A stretch of 64,000 nt of DNA, from assembly GCA_964410215.1 (NCBI GenBank), contig CAYPHA010000014.1:13983-77982 (forward strand), written 5' to 3'. Under the pieces are notes generated by a model. The model saw only the letters and a program-made list of their open reading frames with translations. It was not told the DNA's origin and ran no database searches. Below, one piece after another: positions 37,601 through 43,781 of this stretch; position 1 is the first letter of the stretch, and every line of letters begins with the position of its first letter. The position numbers and the translations under genes are program-made. Source of the stretch: CAYPHA01 sp964410215 (GTDB lineage Bacteria > Calditrichota > Calditrichia > Calditrichales > CAYPHA01).

Positions 37601-37866
37601 GTATGCGTCCTGTGCTCATGACGGCGTTAACGACCATTCTGGCGATGTTTCCCCTTGCCCTGGGACTGGGCGAGAGTGGCGAGAGCTGGGCGCCCATGGC
37701 ACGTGCCGTTATGGGTGGTTTGACGGTTGCCACCCTGCTGACGTTGCTTGTGGTTCCGGCTGTCTATGAGGTTGTAGAGGAAAAAACAGCCTCTGTTTTG
37801 GCGAAGCGGGCGACGCGCTTGAAAGCCAAATACGGTGACGAGCTGGTCAAAGAAAAACAGGTATAG
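34684..37866 (+). CDS. RND-family inner-membrane efflux pump
   Basis: RND transporter of 1060 residues, a standard length. It has the first helix (FAMIYLIAAGFGIFSLM), a porter loop, helix 4 with GMLVDNSIVVLESIFRQ, a second periplasmic loop, and the C-terminal six helices including GIVVNNGIVLVDYINQLR. Its closest kind is the HAE-1-like or AcrB-related group found in FCB bacteria. It completes TetR-TolC-MFP-RND and should export lipophilic compounds by proton exchange. Sequence identity to the pump at 21.1 kb is visibly low, so substrates probably differ. Confidence 0.94.
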   Translation: MKMTKTAIKRGVTFAMIYLIAAGFGIFSLMRLNLDLYPKLEFPVLAVITQYSGVGPFDIENVLSRPIEEAVASVENVKKVSSTSTQGLSLVMLEFDWGTDMNQAEIDVRNSLEYIRDVFPKDINQPMVFAFDPSTQPILYMAVTSELHGQAELRRISEQDIEPRIERIPGVASAFTMGGMKREIKVMADPARLRAHNVSIQQLISALQANNMQLPSGWIDTEQKEFTLQTAGEYTNLEEIKNTSVALLSGTNVRVKDVARVIDGFSEQRQRVWNNDQPAVMLMVQKQSDANTVIVAREVMDNIETIESELPRGVQLKTIIDLSTFITRSMSNLGNTAVQAIILTFLVLLFFLRHLRSSIIVAVSIPVSMVVTFAVMDQAGLTLNVISMAGLALAVGMLVDNSIVVLESIFRQREEGEGLEDSAHHGADGVAMAITASTLTTLAVFTPVLFVPGIAGELFNDMVLTIVISLTVSLLVALTLVPLLASRFLRMRRKDTQQGDTNRSGDGKLQSVLTSLGDRLGEQIDTLQKVYTAALTWSLERRKWVILTSIGLFILSVLVMYFMGGEFMPKNDMGFMAVAVDRSAGTSLDEMEKSMHEIYRIIAEEVSEVENVYSNFGQGEGIMAMFSTRSSSEGDITIRLKDLDKRDRSIFEIEDALSEDFNQIPDVNARFEDRGNTAMMGSGADIVVEIFGHDLVVAEALSNAIEKKVRDIEGVTSVKSSIEEAAPELKINLDRQRVADLGLSTAQIGQVVSTSILGTVATHFRIGGDEYDIRVQLEEEARSSKPDIENLLIKTPMGTQIPLRAIASVDYSRAPKQILREDQERLATLSLSISNRPLSSVTDDVTEMVASVPRPSDFRIEIGGLAEEQKESFMYLGLAMLVAVLLTYMVMASQFESLLDPFIIIFTIPLSFIGVTLALVLTGTSLSVMALIGIIMLVGIVVNNGIVLVDYINQLRNKGMALRAATIKAGQVRMRPVLMTALTTILAMFPLALGLGESGESWAPMARAVMGGLTVATLLTLLVVPAVYEVVEEKTASVLAKRATRLKAKYGDELVKEKQV

Positions 37867-37900
37867 GCTGTTGTGGAAGAGGATCGGACATTTCGTTTAA

Positions 37901-37934
37901 TTATATCACAAAATACTTGTGAAAAATGATATAA
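37901..37934. promoter_or_regulatory. Inverted repeat overlapping the fucose-cluster promoter
   Basis: Perfect 8-base arms TTATATCA (37901-37908) and TGATATAA (37927-37934) are 18 bases apart and enclose the predicted -35 element. This fits an operator for the RpiR-type regulator encoded directly downstream; the pairing is inferred. Confidence 0.45.
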
Positions 37935-37945
37935 AATACTATATT
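37917..37945 (+). promoter_or_regulatory. Candidate promoter of the fucose microcompartment operon
   Basis: TTGTGA at 37917-37922 and TATATT at 37940-37945 are 17 bases apart. Transcription would begin near 37952, about 165 bases before the first gene, leaving a leader that contains the hairpin at 37973-37997. Confidence 0.5.
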
Positions 37946-37972
37946 TTACGGAGATTTTGATCAAACGGATCA

Positions 37973-37997
37973 GGAACACACAAATACTGTGTGTTCC
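37973..37997 (+). terminator. Perfect stem-loop with T-run: terminator or leader attenuator
   Basis: Stem GGAACACAC (37973-37981) pairs with GTGTGTTCC (37989-37997) around a 7-base loop, then ATTTTT follows. It could end transcripts of the upstream efflux operon. Because a promoter lies just before it, it could equally attenuate the fucose operon. As DNA, the same repeat could serve as an operator. Confidence 0.55.
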
Positions 37998-38117
37998 ATT
38001 TTTCCAAAAGTAACCATTTCCAGATAGCCGCAGATACCAATAACCAGTGAAGGATGCCGGATGGCTGTACTTCAAAGGGATTCGTATATCAAGAGATCGC
38101 CCTCAAATGGAGGGTGT

Positions 38118-38963
38118 ATGTTGCGTATTGAAGCACTGTATCCTTCATTGAAAACAGCAGAACAGCGTCTTGCCGGTTATATTCAGAATAATCCGGAGCA
38201 GGTTCTGCAATCCACCATACAGCAGATTCAGGAAGAATCCGGTTCCAGTTATGCAACGGTCATTCGTTTTTGTAAGCGCCTTGGTTATTCCGGTTTCAAG
38301 GAATTAAAAACCAAACTTGAGGCTGACGTTTCCAATCACAAGGATATGCAAAGCTTTATAAATGCTGCTTCTATCGATGGCAGTGATTCCGGAAAAACGA
38401 TCATGGAAAAAGTGTTCCGGAATGCCATGCAGACCCTGCAGGATTCCCGGACGGTAATTAACGAAAGCGACCTGGAGAAGGCGACGGAAAGAATGTACAG
38501 GGCACGCAACATATACTTCATCGGAACGGGTATATCTGGGATTTGTGCCCGGTATGCCTACACCCGTTTCTTCCGGATCGGGATTGCCTGTGCTTCTGAA
38601 AACGATGCGACCATTTATAAGATCCGGGCATCGATGATGAATAAAGATGATGTCCTGTTTGCCATTTCCTCTTCCGGACGCTCTGCCGCCGTTGTGGATG
38701 CCGCACGTATTGCCCGTGAGAAGAAAAGCACGGTAATCAGTCTGTGTGATTTTGCTATATCACCATTGACAAAAGTTTCTGATATAAATTTGTATACAAC
38801 ACCGCGGAATTCCGCTCAATTTTCTGATCTGGATGTGCAATTATTTATTGCTCAGATTAATATTCTCGATATTCTGTTTTTTTCTGTCGGGGCAAAACTT
38901 GGTAAGAAAGCCCTCTCGCTTCTTAACACGACAAGGGTGTATTCAGACCGGGAGAAGATATGA
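38118..38963 (+). CDS. RpiR/MurR-family regulator with SIS domain
   Basis: Regulator of 281 residues. The N-terminal helix-turn-helix of the RpiR family covers LYPSLKTAEQRLAGYIQNNP to GSSYATVIRFCKRLGYSGFKELK. The C-terminal SIS domain (IYFIGTGISGICARYAYTRFF, LFAISSSGRSAAVVDAARIA) binds a phosphosugar. GGAGGG directly before the ATG at 38118 sets the start; an in-frame ATG at 38061 with AAGGA upstream would add 19 residues. It is the first gene of the fucose microcompartment cluster, 47 bases ahead of the shell genes, so the probable effector is fuculose-1-phosphate or a related sugar phosphate. Whether it activates or represses is not known. Confidence 0.88.
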   Translation: MLRIEALYPSLKTAEQRLAGYIQNNPEQVLQSTIQQIQEESGSSYATVIRFCKRLGYSGFKELKTKLEADVSNHKDMQSFINAASIDGSDSGKTIMEKVFRNAMQTLQDSRTVINESDLEKATERMYRARNIYFIGTGISGICARYAYTRFFRIGIACASENDATIYKIRASMMNKDDVLFAISSSGRSAAVVDAARIAREKKSTVISLCDFAISPLTKVSDINLYTTPRNSAQFSDLDVQLFIAQINILDILFFSVGAKLGKKALSLLNTTRVYSDREKI

Positions 38964-39010
38964 CGGAGCAGGTGCGGATGATTATCAGTTTGAGAAAGTA
39001 AGGAACGGGT

Positions 39011-39322
39011 ATGGAGCTGGCACGGGTGGAAGGTATGGTCGTGGCTACGGCGAAGAATGATCGTCTCGATGGTTTTAAACTGCTTCTTGTCAATCTGGTT
39101 GGTCCGGATTTGAAAGCCACCGGTAATTACCTGGTTGCGGTCGATTCTGTTGGTGCCGGAGAGGGGGAGATCGTCATTGTTGTTCGGGGCAGCTCGGCCC
39201 GGCAATCGGCGGAATTATCGACTGTTCCGACAGACAGCAGTATTGTGGCCATTGTTGATTCGATTGAGCTGGGCGATAAACAGATCTATCAGAAAAACAT
39301 GCCGGAAGAGAAAGGCGTATGA
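39011..39322 (+). CDS. BMC-P shell vertex protein 1 (EutN/CcmL family)
   Basis: Microcompartment pentamer protein of 103 residues with the EutN/CcmL fold: MELARVEGMVVATAKNDRLDGFKLLLV at the N-terminus, the loop LVAVDSVGAGEGEIVIVVRGSSAR and the closing strand SIVAIVDSIEL. Pentamers close the vertices of the icosahedral shell. It has a longer C-terminal tail (about 13 residues) than the two copies that follow. AAGGA precedes the ATG and the next gene overlaps its stop by four bases. Confidence 0.93.
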   Translation: MELARVEGMVVATAKNDRLDGFKLLLVNLVGPDLKATGNYLVAVDSVGAGEGEIVIVVRGSSARQSAELSTVPTDSSIVAIVDSIELGDKQIYQKNMPEEKGV

Positions 39323-39591
39323 AACTGGGACGTGTGACCGGTAAGGTTTGGGCAACAGCTAAAGATCCAAAACTGACAGGGTTGAAATTTTATATCATGC
39401 AGCCTGTTAATGAAGCGGATGAACCGATTGGTTCTTCGCAGGTGGCCGTGGATACCGTAGGCTCCAAAGAGGGCGACCTGGTTTACTGGGTAGGTGGCGC
39501 CGAGGCCACTCTGGTATTGGAAAGCCACCAGATTCCCAGCGATGTCAGTATTGTGGGGCTGGTGGACCGGTTGGATGTGGGGGGAAACTGA
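39319..39591 (+). CDS. BMC-P shell vertex protein 2 (EutN/CcmL family)
   Basis: Second pentamer protein, 90 residues: MKLGRVTGKVWATAKDPKL, then VAVDTVGSKEGDLVYWVGGAEA and SIVGLVDRLDV. In the loop after EGDLV it has YWVGG where the first and third copies have IVVRG or LVASE, so the vertex pores or surfaces of the three copies are not identical. It starts inside the stop codon region of the first copy and the third starts in its stop codon, so all three should be made in step. Confidence 0.93.
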   Translation: MKLGRVTGKVWATAKDPKLTGLKFYIMQPVNEADEPIGSSQVAVDTVGSKEGDLVYWVGGAEATLVLESHQIPSDVSIVGLVDRLDVGGN

Positions 39592-39860
39592 TGTATCTTG
39601 GCAAGGTAACCGGCTATGTCGTCTCGACACAAAAAAACGTTGCGTACAATAATAAAAAAATAATGACGGTCCGTCCCATGCAGCCGGACGGTACCGAAAC
39701 CGCCAAAACGATGGTGGCGGTTGATACGATTGGCGCCGGCATCGGTGACCAGGTGCTGGTGGCATCGGAAGGACGAAGCGCAACGGAAATACTAAAATTT
39801 GATAAGCGGATGCCGCTTCGCAGCGTTATCGTTGCCATTATCGATGAAATCCAATACTGA
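39591..39860 (+). CDS. BMC-P shell vertex protein 3 (EutN/CcmL family)
   Basis: Third pentamer protein, 89 residues: MYLGKVTGYVVSTQKNVAYNNKKIM, VAVDTIGAGIGDQVLVASEGRSA, SVIVAIIDEIQ. Overlap with the previous gene is one base (TGATG). Three unlike BMC-P genes in a row is a trait of the planctomycete/verrucomicrobia-type (PVM) fucose-rhamnose compartments, which supports that assignment for the whole cluster. Confidence 0.93.
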   Translation: MYLGKVTGYVVSTQKNVAYNNKKIMTVRPMQPDGTETAKTMVAVDTIGAGIGDQVLVASEGRSATEILKFDKRMPLRSVIVAIIDEIQY

Positions 39861-39963
39861 ATCAGCACAGGATATATCCTGGCGCTAACAGACGTTTGCC
39901 TTCAATATCCTCTGTATGGGGAGGAAGGAACTGAGAAACCAACGTAATGAATGGAATAATTTT

Positions 39964-41382
39964 ATGTCCGATCTGAACCGGGAAGATATTGAAAAAATTG
40001 TCCGGACCGTCGTTGCCAGGCTGGATGCAAAGGGCCAGCAACCTTCCGGGTCGTTCGTATTCTCACCTATGTTTGATTCCGTTGACCCTGCTGTGGCGGC
40101 GGCAAAAAAAGCGCAAAAAATATGGGTAGAAATGCCTCGGGAGAAGAAAAAACACATCATCGCGGAACTGCGAAAGGCCATGCACATGCATACGGATACT
40201 TTTGCCCGCATGGCTTTGGAGGAAACCGGTATGGGCCGCTTTGAAGATAAAGTGGCCAAACATCATAACTCGGCAGATGCCACCCCGGGACTGGAAGACC
40301 TGGAAACCCGTTCCTGGGCCGGTGACAAAGGGCTGGTTTATGAAGATTACGCGCCGTACGGGGTAATCGCAGCCATTACACCGTCCACTCATCCGATTCC
40401 CGTTCTTTTCAACAGCATGGTCATCATGATCGCACCTGGAAACGCGGTGGTATTTAATGTGCATCCGGCGGCGAAAAAAGTGTCCGCAAAAGCGGTGCAG
40501 ATTTTTCACGACGTGATCGTAAAGGAAGGTGCTCCCGAAGGTTTGATTTCCATGATCATCGAACCGACGCTGGATAGTGCCATGGGATTATTTCGTCATC
40601 CCGATGTGGCCATGATCGCCGCCACGGGTGGACCCGGTCTGGTCGAAGCTGCTTTCACTGCCGGCAAAAAAGTCGTGGCTGCCGGTCCCGGTAATCCGCC
40701 TGTGCTTGTCGATGAGACCGCCGATCTGGATGCGGCCGCCTGTATTATTATTGAAGGAGCTTCGTTCGATAATAATATTTTATGTATTGCTGAAAAGGAA
40801 ATTTTTGTCGTTGAACAGGTTTACGACGCGTTTCTGGCCGCGATGGAAAAAGCCGGTGGCGTTAAGCTGACGGGTGAACAGGTGAAACAGCTTGCTGATA
40901 AGGTGTTTTCCAGGTCAGACAAGGGAAATATACAGATCAATCGGGATTTTATCGGTAAAAATGCCCGGGTGCTGGCCGCCGCGGTCGGGCTGAACGTGTC
41001 GGATGATGTAAGGATCATCTTCGGAGAAGCCGACATGAGCTGTCTGTTTGTACAGGAAGAGCAGATGATGCCGTATCTGCCGGTCGTTAAAGTGCGGGAT
41101 GTGGATGAGGGTATCCGTGCAGCCGTGGAAGCTGAGCATGCTTATGGACATACCGCCATGATCCATTCCAATAATCTTGGAAATATTACCCGTTTTACCA
41201 AAGCCATAGATACGGATATAGTGGTTGTAAACGGGACCAGTCTTGCCGGTAACGGCGGTATGGCCGGAGAAGGGTATTTCTCGCATACCATTGCCAGTCC
41301 GACCGGCGAGGGTATTTGTACACCGCGTAATTTCGCCCGTGTACGCCGGCTGGCAATAAGTGGAAATTTACAGATAATTTAA
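39964..41382 (+). CDS. CoA-acylating aldehyde dehydrogenase (PduP-like), microcompartment cargo
   Basis: Aldehyde dehydrogenase of 472 residues, of the kind that turns an aldehyde into its acyl-CoA with NAD and CoA. The catalytic cysteine is Cys274 (NNILCIAEKE); the NAD-binding part includes TGGPGLVEAA. The first 20 residues (LNREDIEKIVRTVVARL) form an amphipathic helix separated by a Gly/Pro-rich linker, as in encapsulation peptides, so the enzyme is probably packed in the shell. In this pathway the substrate should be L-lactaldehyde from fuculose-1-phosphate cleavage. The start at 39964 has GGAA upstream and gives the peptide its normal form; an earlier ATG at 39916 lacks a binding site. 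Confidence 0.92.
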   Translation: MSDLNREDIEKIVRTVVARLDAKGQQPSGSFVFSPMFDSVDPAVAAAKKAQKIWVEMPREKKKHIIAELRKAMHMHTDTFARMALEETGMGRFEDKVAKHHNSADATPGLEDLETRSWAGDKGLVYEDYAPYGVIAAITPSTHPIPVLFNSMVIMIAPGNAVVFNVHPAAKKVSAKAVQIFHDVIVKEGAPEGLISMIIEPTLDSAMGLFRHPDVAMIAATGGPGLVEAAFTAGKKVVAAGPGNPPVLVDETADLDAAACIIIEGASFDNNILCIAEKEIFVVEQVYDAFLAAMEKAGGVKLTGEQVKQLADKVFSRSDKGNIQINRDFIGKNARVLAAAVGLNVSDDVRIIFGEADMSCLFVQEEQMMPYLPVVKVRDVDEGIRAAVEAEHAYGHTAMIHSNNLGNITRFTKAIDTDIVVVNGTSLAGNGGMAGEGYFSHTIASPTGEGICTPRNFARVRRLAISGNLQII

Positions 41383-41384
41383 CC

Positions 41385-41399
41385 GTCCCTGAAAGGGAC
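41385..41399 (+). other. Small intercistronic stem-loop before the BMC-H gene
   Basis: GTCCCT and AGGGAC pair around a GAA loop directly after the aldehyde dehydrogenase stop codon. It has no T-run. It may protect the downstream mRNA carrying the shell gene, which must be made in excess, or may be without function. Confidence 0.35.
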
Positions 41400-41435
41400 T
41401 GGTAAAAGGTATTAACATTAATTCAGGAGAATTTT

Positions 41436-41723
41436 ATGGCACAAGAAGCACTGGGTATGGTAGAGACCCGCGGATTTATCGGGGCGGTTGAAGCCGCTGA
41501 TGCAATGGTTAAAGCGGCCCGCGTGGTGTTGATCGGAAAAGTACAGGTTGGATCGGGACTCGTGACGGTTCTGGTACGAGGCGATGTGGCTGCATGTAAA
41601 GCATCGACAGACGCCGGGGCTGCCGCCGCTGAAAAGGTCGGGGAACTGGTTGGTGTTCATGTCATCCCGAGGCCCCATGATGATGTTGAATTAATACTTC
41701 CACAACGTAGCGAAAAGAAATAA
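41436..41723 (+). CDS. BMC-H shell hexamer protein (PduA-like)
   Basis: Hexameric shell protein of 95 residues, the main facet tile. Typical sequence: ALGMVETRGFIGAVEAADAMVKAARV, the pore-side block KVQVGSGLVTVLVRGDVAACKAS, and the ending HVIPRPHDDVELILP. It is the only BMC-H gene in the cluster and there is no BMC-T gene, so the facets would need many copies of this one protein unless other shell genes lie elsewhere. AGGAG precedes the start. Confidence 0.97.
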   Translation: MAQEALGMVETRGFIGAVEAADAMVKAARVVLIGKVQVGSGLVTVLVRGDVAACKASTDAGAAAAEKVGELVGVHVIPRPHDDVELILPQRSEKK

Positions 41724-41734
41724 GGAGCGTTGGA

Positions 41735-42520
41735 TTGAAAAATCTGCAAATGCTGAAACGCCAACTGGTCGAAGTCGGGCGTCGCACGTATGAGCGGGGT
41801 TATGTGGCATCGAATGACGGGAATATCAGCGCACGGGTGGATGACAACCGGGTGCTGATTACACCTACAGGCGTCAGTAAGGGATTCATGAAAACGGAGG
41901 AGATGGTCCTGGTCGATATGGACGGTAAGGTCAGGGGCGGATCGAAAAAACCGTCATCAGAGGTGTTCATGCACCTGCAGGTCTACAAAGACCGGCCGGA
42001 TGTCAACAGCGTCTGTCATGCTCACCCGCCCTATGCCACGGGATTTGCGGTGGCTGGTATTCCGCTTGATCAGTGTGTATTGCCTGAGGTTATCATCGCA
42101 TTGGGAAATATTCCCATTGTGGAATACGGTACGCCGGGAACGGAGGAGTTTTATAAGCCGGTCATCAAACTATTGCCGGACTATGATGCGTTCCTCCTTG
42201 CAAATCATGGTGCTCTGACAATCGGAGCTGATGTACTGAGCGCCTACCATAAAATGGAGACACTGGAACACTTTGCACATATCGCCTTCGTCGCACGGCA
42301 ACTGGGCCATATCAGCACGTTGAATGAGCAGCAGGTAAAGAAACTGACGGATCTCCGTTCTAAATACGGTGTTCGTACCACGGTCGGATGTGTTACCTGT
42401 GAAACCGAAGGTACCTGTGATCTGCATCCGAATGGCTTACCTGCCCCTTCTTCAGAAGAAGGTGAAAAAGAAAAGCTCATTCAGGAGATTACGGAAAAGG
42501 TGACCAAGCGGCTCTCTTGA
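41735..42520 (+). CDS. Class II aldolase (fuculose/rhamnulose-1-phosphate type) with C-terminal encapsulation-like tail
   Basis: Zinc-dependent class II aldolase of 261 residues that should split L-fuculose-1-phosphate (or L-rhamnulose-1-phosphate) into DHAP and L-lactaldehyde. By comparison with E. coli FucA, Glu76 (SSEVFMH) is the catalytic acid and His95, His97 (CHAHPP) and His158 (ANHGAL) the zinc ligands. After residue 215 there is an extension with four cysteines, a flexible segment and a final amphipathic helix (EKLIQEITEKVTKRLS) that looks like an encapsulation peptide, as reported for the aldolase of PVM-type compartments. The start codon is TTG with a strong AAGGAG seven bases before it, which is unusual here and may lower translation. 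Confidence 0.9.
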   Translation: MKNLQMLKRQLVEVGRRTYERGYVASNDGNISARVDDNRVLITPTGVSKGFMKTEEMVLVDMDGKVRGGSKKPSSEVFMHLQVYKDRPDVNSVCHAHPPYATGFAVAGIPLDQCVLPEVIIALGNIPIVEYGTPGTEEFYKPVIKLLPDYDAFLLANHGALTIGADVLSAYHKMETLEHFAHIAFVARQLGHISTLNEQQVKKLTDLRSKYGVRTTVGCVTCETEGTCDLHPNGLPAPSSEEGEKEKLIQEITEKVTKRLS

Positions 42521-42566
42521 AAGGGATACGTCATCGGGATGTGAAATATACAGGAATGGATATGGT

Positions 42567-43760
42567 ATGCTGATCATGATCTGCAATATCGGTTCCACCA
42601 GCTTTAAGTTTCAATTGCTGGATATGGAACACGAACAGGCTTTAATGCGGGGATATACAGAACGTGTCGGTGCGGATGATGCTATTGTCTCTTATTTTGC
42701 CGGAGATAAAAAAGTATTCGATGATATAACCGGAATACCTTCCCACCGGGAAGCCGTTCAACACCTGCTGGACTATCTGTCGGGAGCCGGATCAGATATT
42801 CTGGATTCGCTCAGCCAGATTGAAGGAATCGGGTTCAAAACCATTCAGGCCGGCGACCGGAACGGAACGGTGCTCCTGGACGACGCGGTCCTGCAGGCGA
42901 TGGAAGATTTCCGTGAGCTTGCACCGGCGCACAATCCGCCGTACCTGACGGCAATCTACATGTTCCGGGAATTGCTCCCGGATACACCGCTGGTCGGTGT
43001 TTTCGAACCCGGCTTTCATATCCACATACCGGATTATGCCCGAATATACGGTACACCATATGAGTGGTATGAAAAATATGGCGTAAAAAAATACGGCTAT
43101 CACGGGGCATCACACCGCTATGTGACGGGCGAAACTATCCGACGGCTCGATCTTCCGGAAGATAATCATAAAATTATAACCTGTCACCTGGGCGGATCAT
43201 CGTCGCTCTGCGCGTTTAAAAACGGTAAATCCGTGGACACTTCCATGGGCTTTACACCGCAATCGGGGCTGATTCAGGGAACCCGCATCGGTGATCTGGA
43301 TCCGTATGTCATTCCTTACATCATGCACAAGACCGGACTGAGCCAGGATGAGGTATTGAAGGAATGTTCCAAAAACGGGGGGTTAGCCGGTATCTCGGGT
43401 GTATCGGCCGATATGCGCGAAATCAACCAGGCTGTTGAGGAGGGGAACGAACGGGCCCTGCTGGCCAGGAACAAATTCATATATGATATAAAACGCTATA
43501 TTGGCGAATTCATCGTTCTGATGGAAGGGCTGGATGCAGTCACCTTTACCGGCGGTATCGGACAAAAAGATGCGGGCTTGCGGGCAGACGTATTGAAAGC
43601 GCTCTCGTTCATGGGCCTTAAGCTGGATAACCGTAAGAATGAGGCCAATGAAACCATTATTTCCACACCGGTTTCAACAATTTCTGCGCTGATTCTCGAC
43701 ACAAATGAAGAACTGGTTGTAGCCAGAGAGACCATGAATTTAATAAAAAGAGATAACTAA
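42567..43760 (+). CDS. Divergent acetate/propionate kinase homologue
   Basis: Acetokinase-family protein of 397 residues. Kept residues (Methanosarcina numbering nearly the same): Asn7 in CNIGSTS, the His in LAPAHNP, the HGASH histidine, and the arginine of GTRIGDLDP. Changed: Lys91 in GFKTIQ where the family has an arginine (GHRVVH), and Glu147 in VFEPGFH where the catalytic aspartate of FDTAFH usually stands. These are central phosphotransfer residues. In the pathway it should make ATP from an acyl phosphate, here lactyl-phosphate giving lactate. The replacements may reflect that bulkier substrate or a lower activity. It lies between the aldolase and fucose isomerase genes. Confidence 0.82.
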   Translation: MLIMICNIGSTSFKFQLLDMEHEQALMRGYTERVGADDAIVSYFAGDKKVFDDITGIPSHREAVQHLLDYLSGAGSDILDSLSQIEGIGFKTIQAGDRNGTVLLDDAVLQAMEDFRELAPAHNPPYLTAIYMFRELLPDTPLVGVFEPGFHIHIPDYARIYGTPYEWYEKYGVKKYGYHGASHRYVTGETIRRLDLPEDNHKIITCHLGGSSSLCAFKNGKSVDTSMGFTPQSGLIQGTRIGDLDPYVIPYIMHKTGLSQDEVLKECSKNGGLAGISGVSADMREINQAVEEGNERALLARNKFIYDIKRYIGEFIVLMEGLDAVTFTGGIGQKDAGLRADVLKALSFMGLKLDNRKNEANETIISTPVSTISALILDTNEELVVARETMNLIKRDN

Positions 43761-43781
43761 AAAAGTCTAAAGGAATATGTT

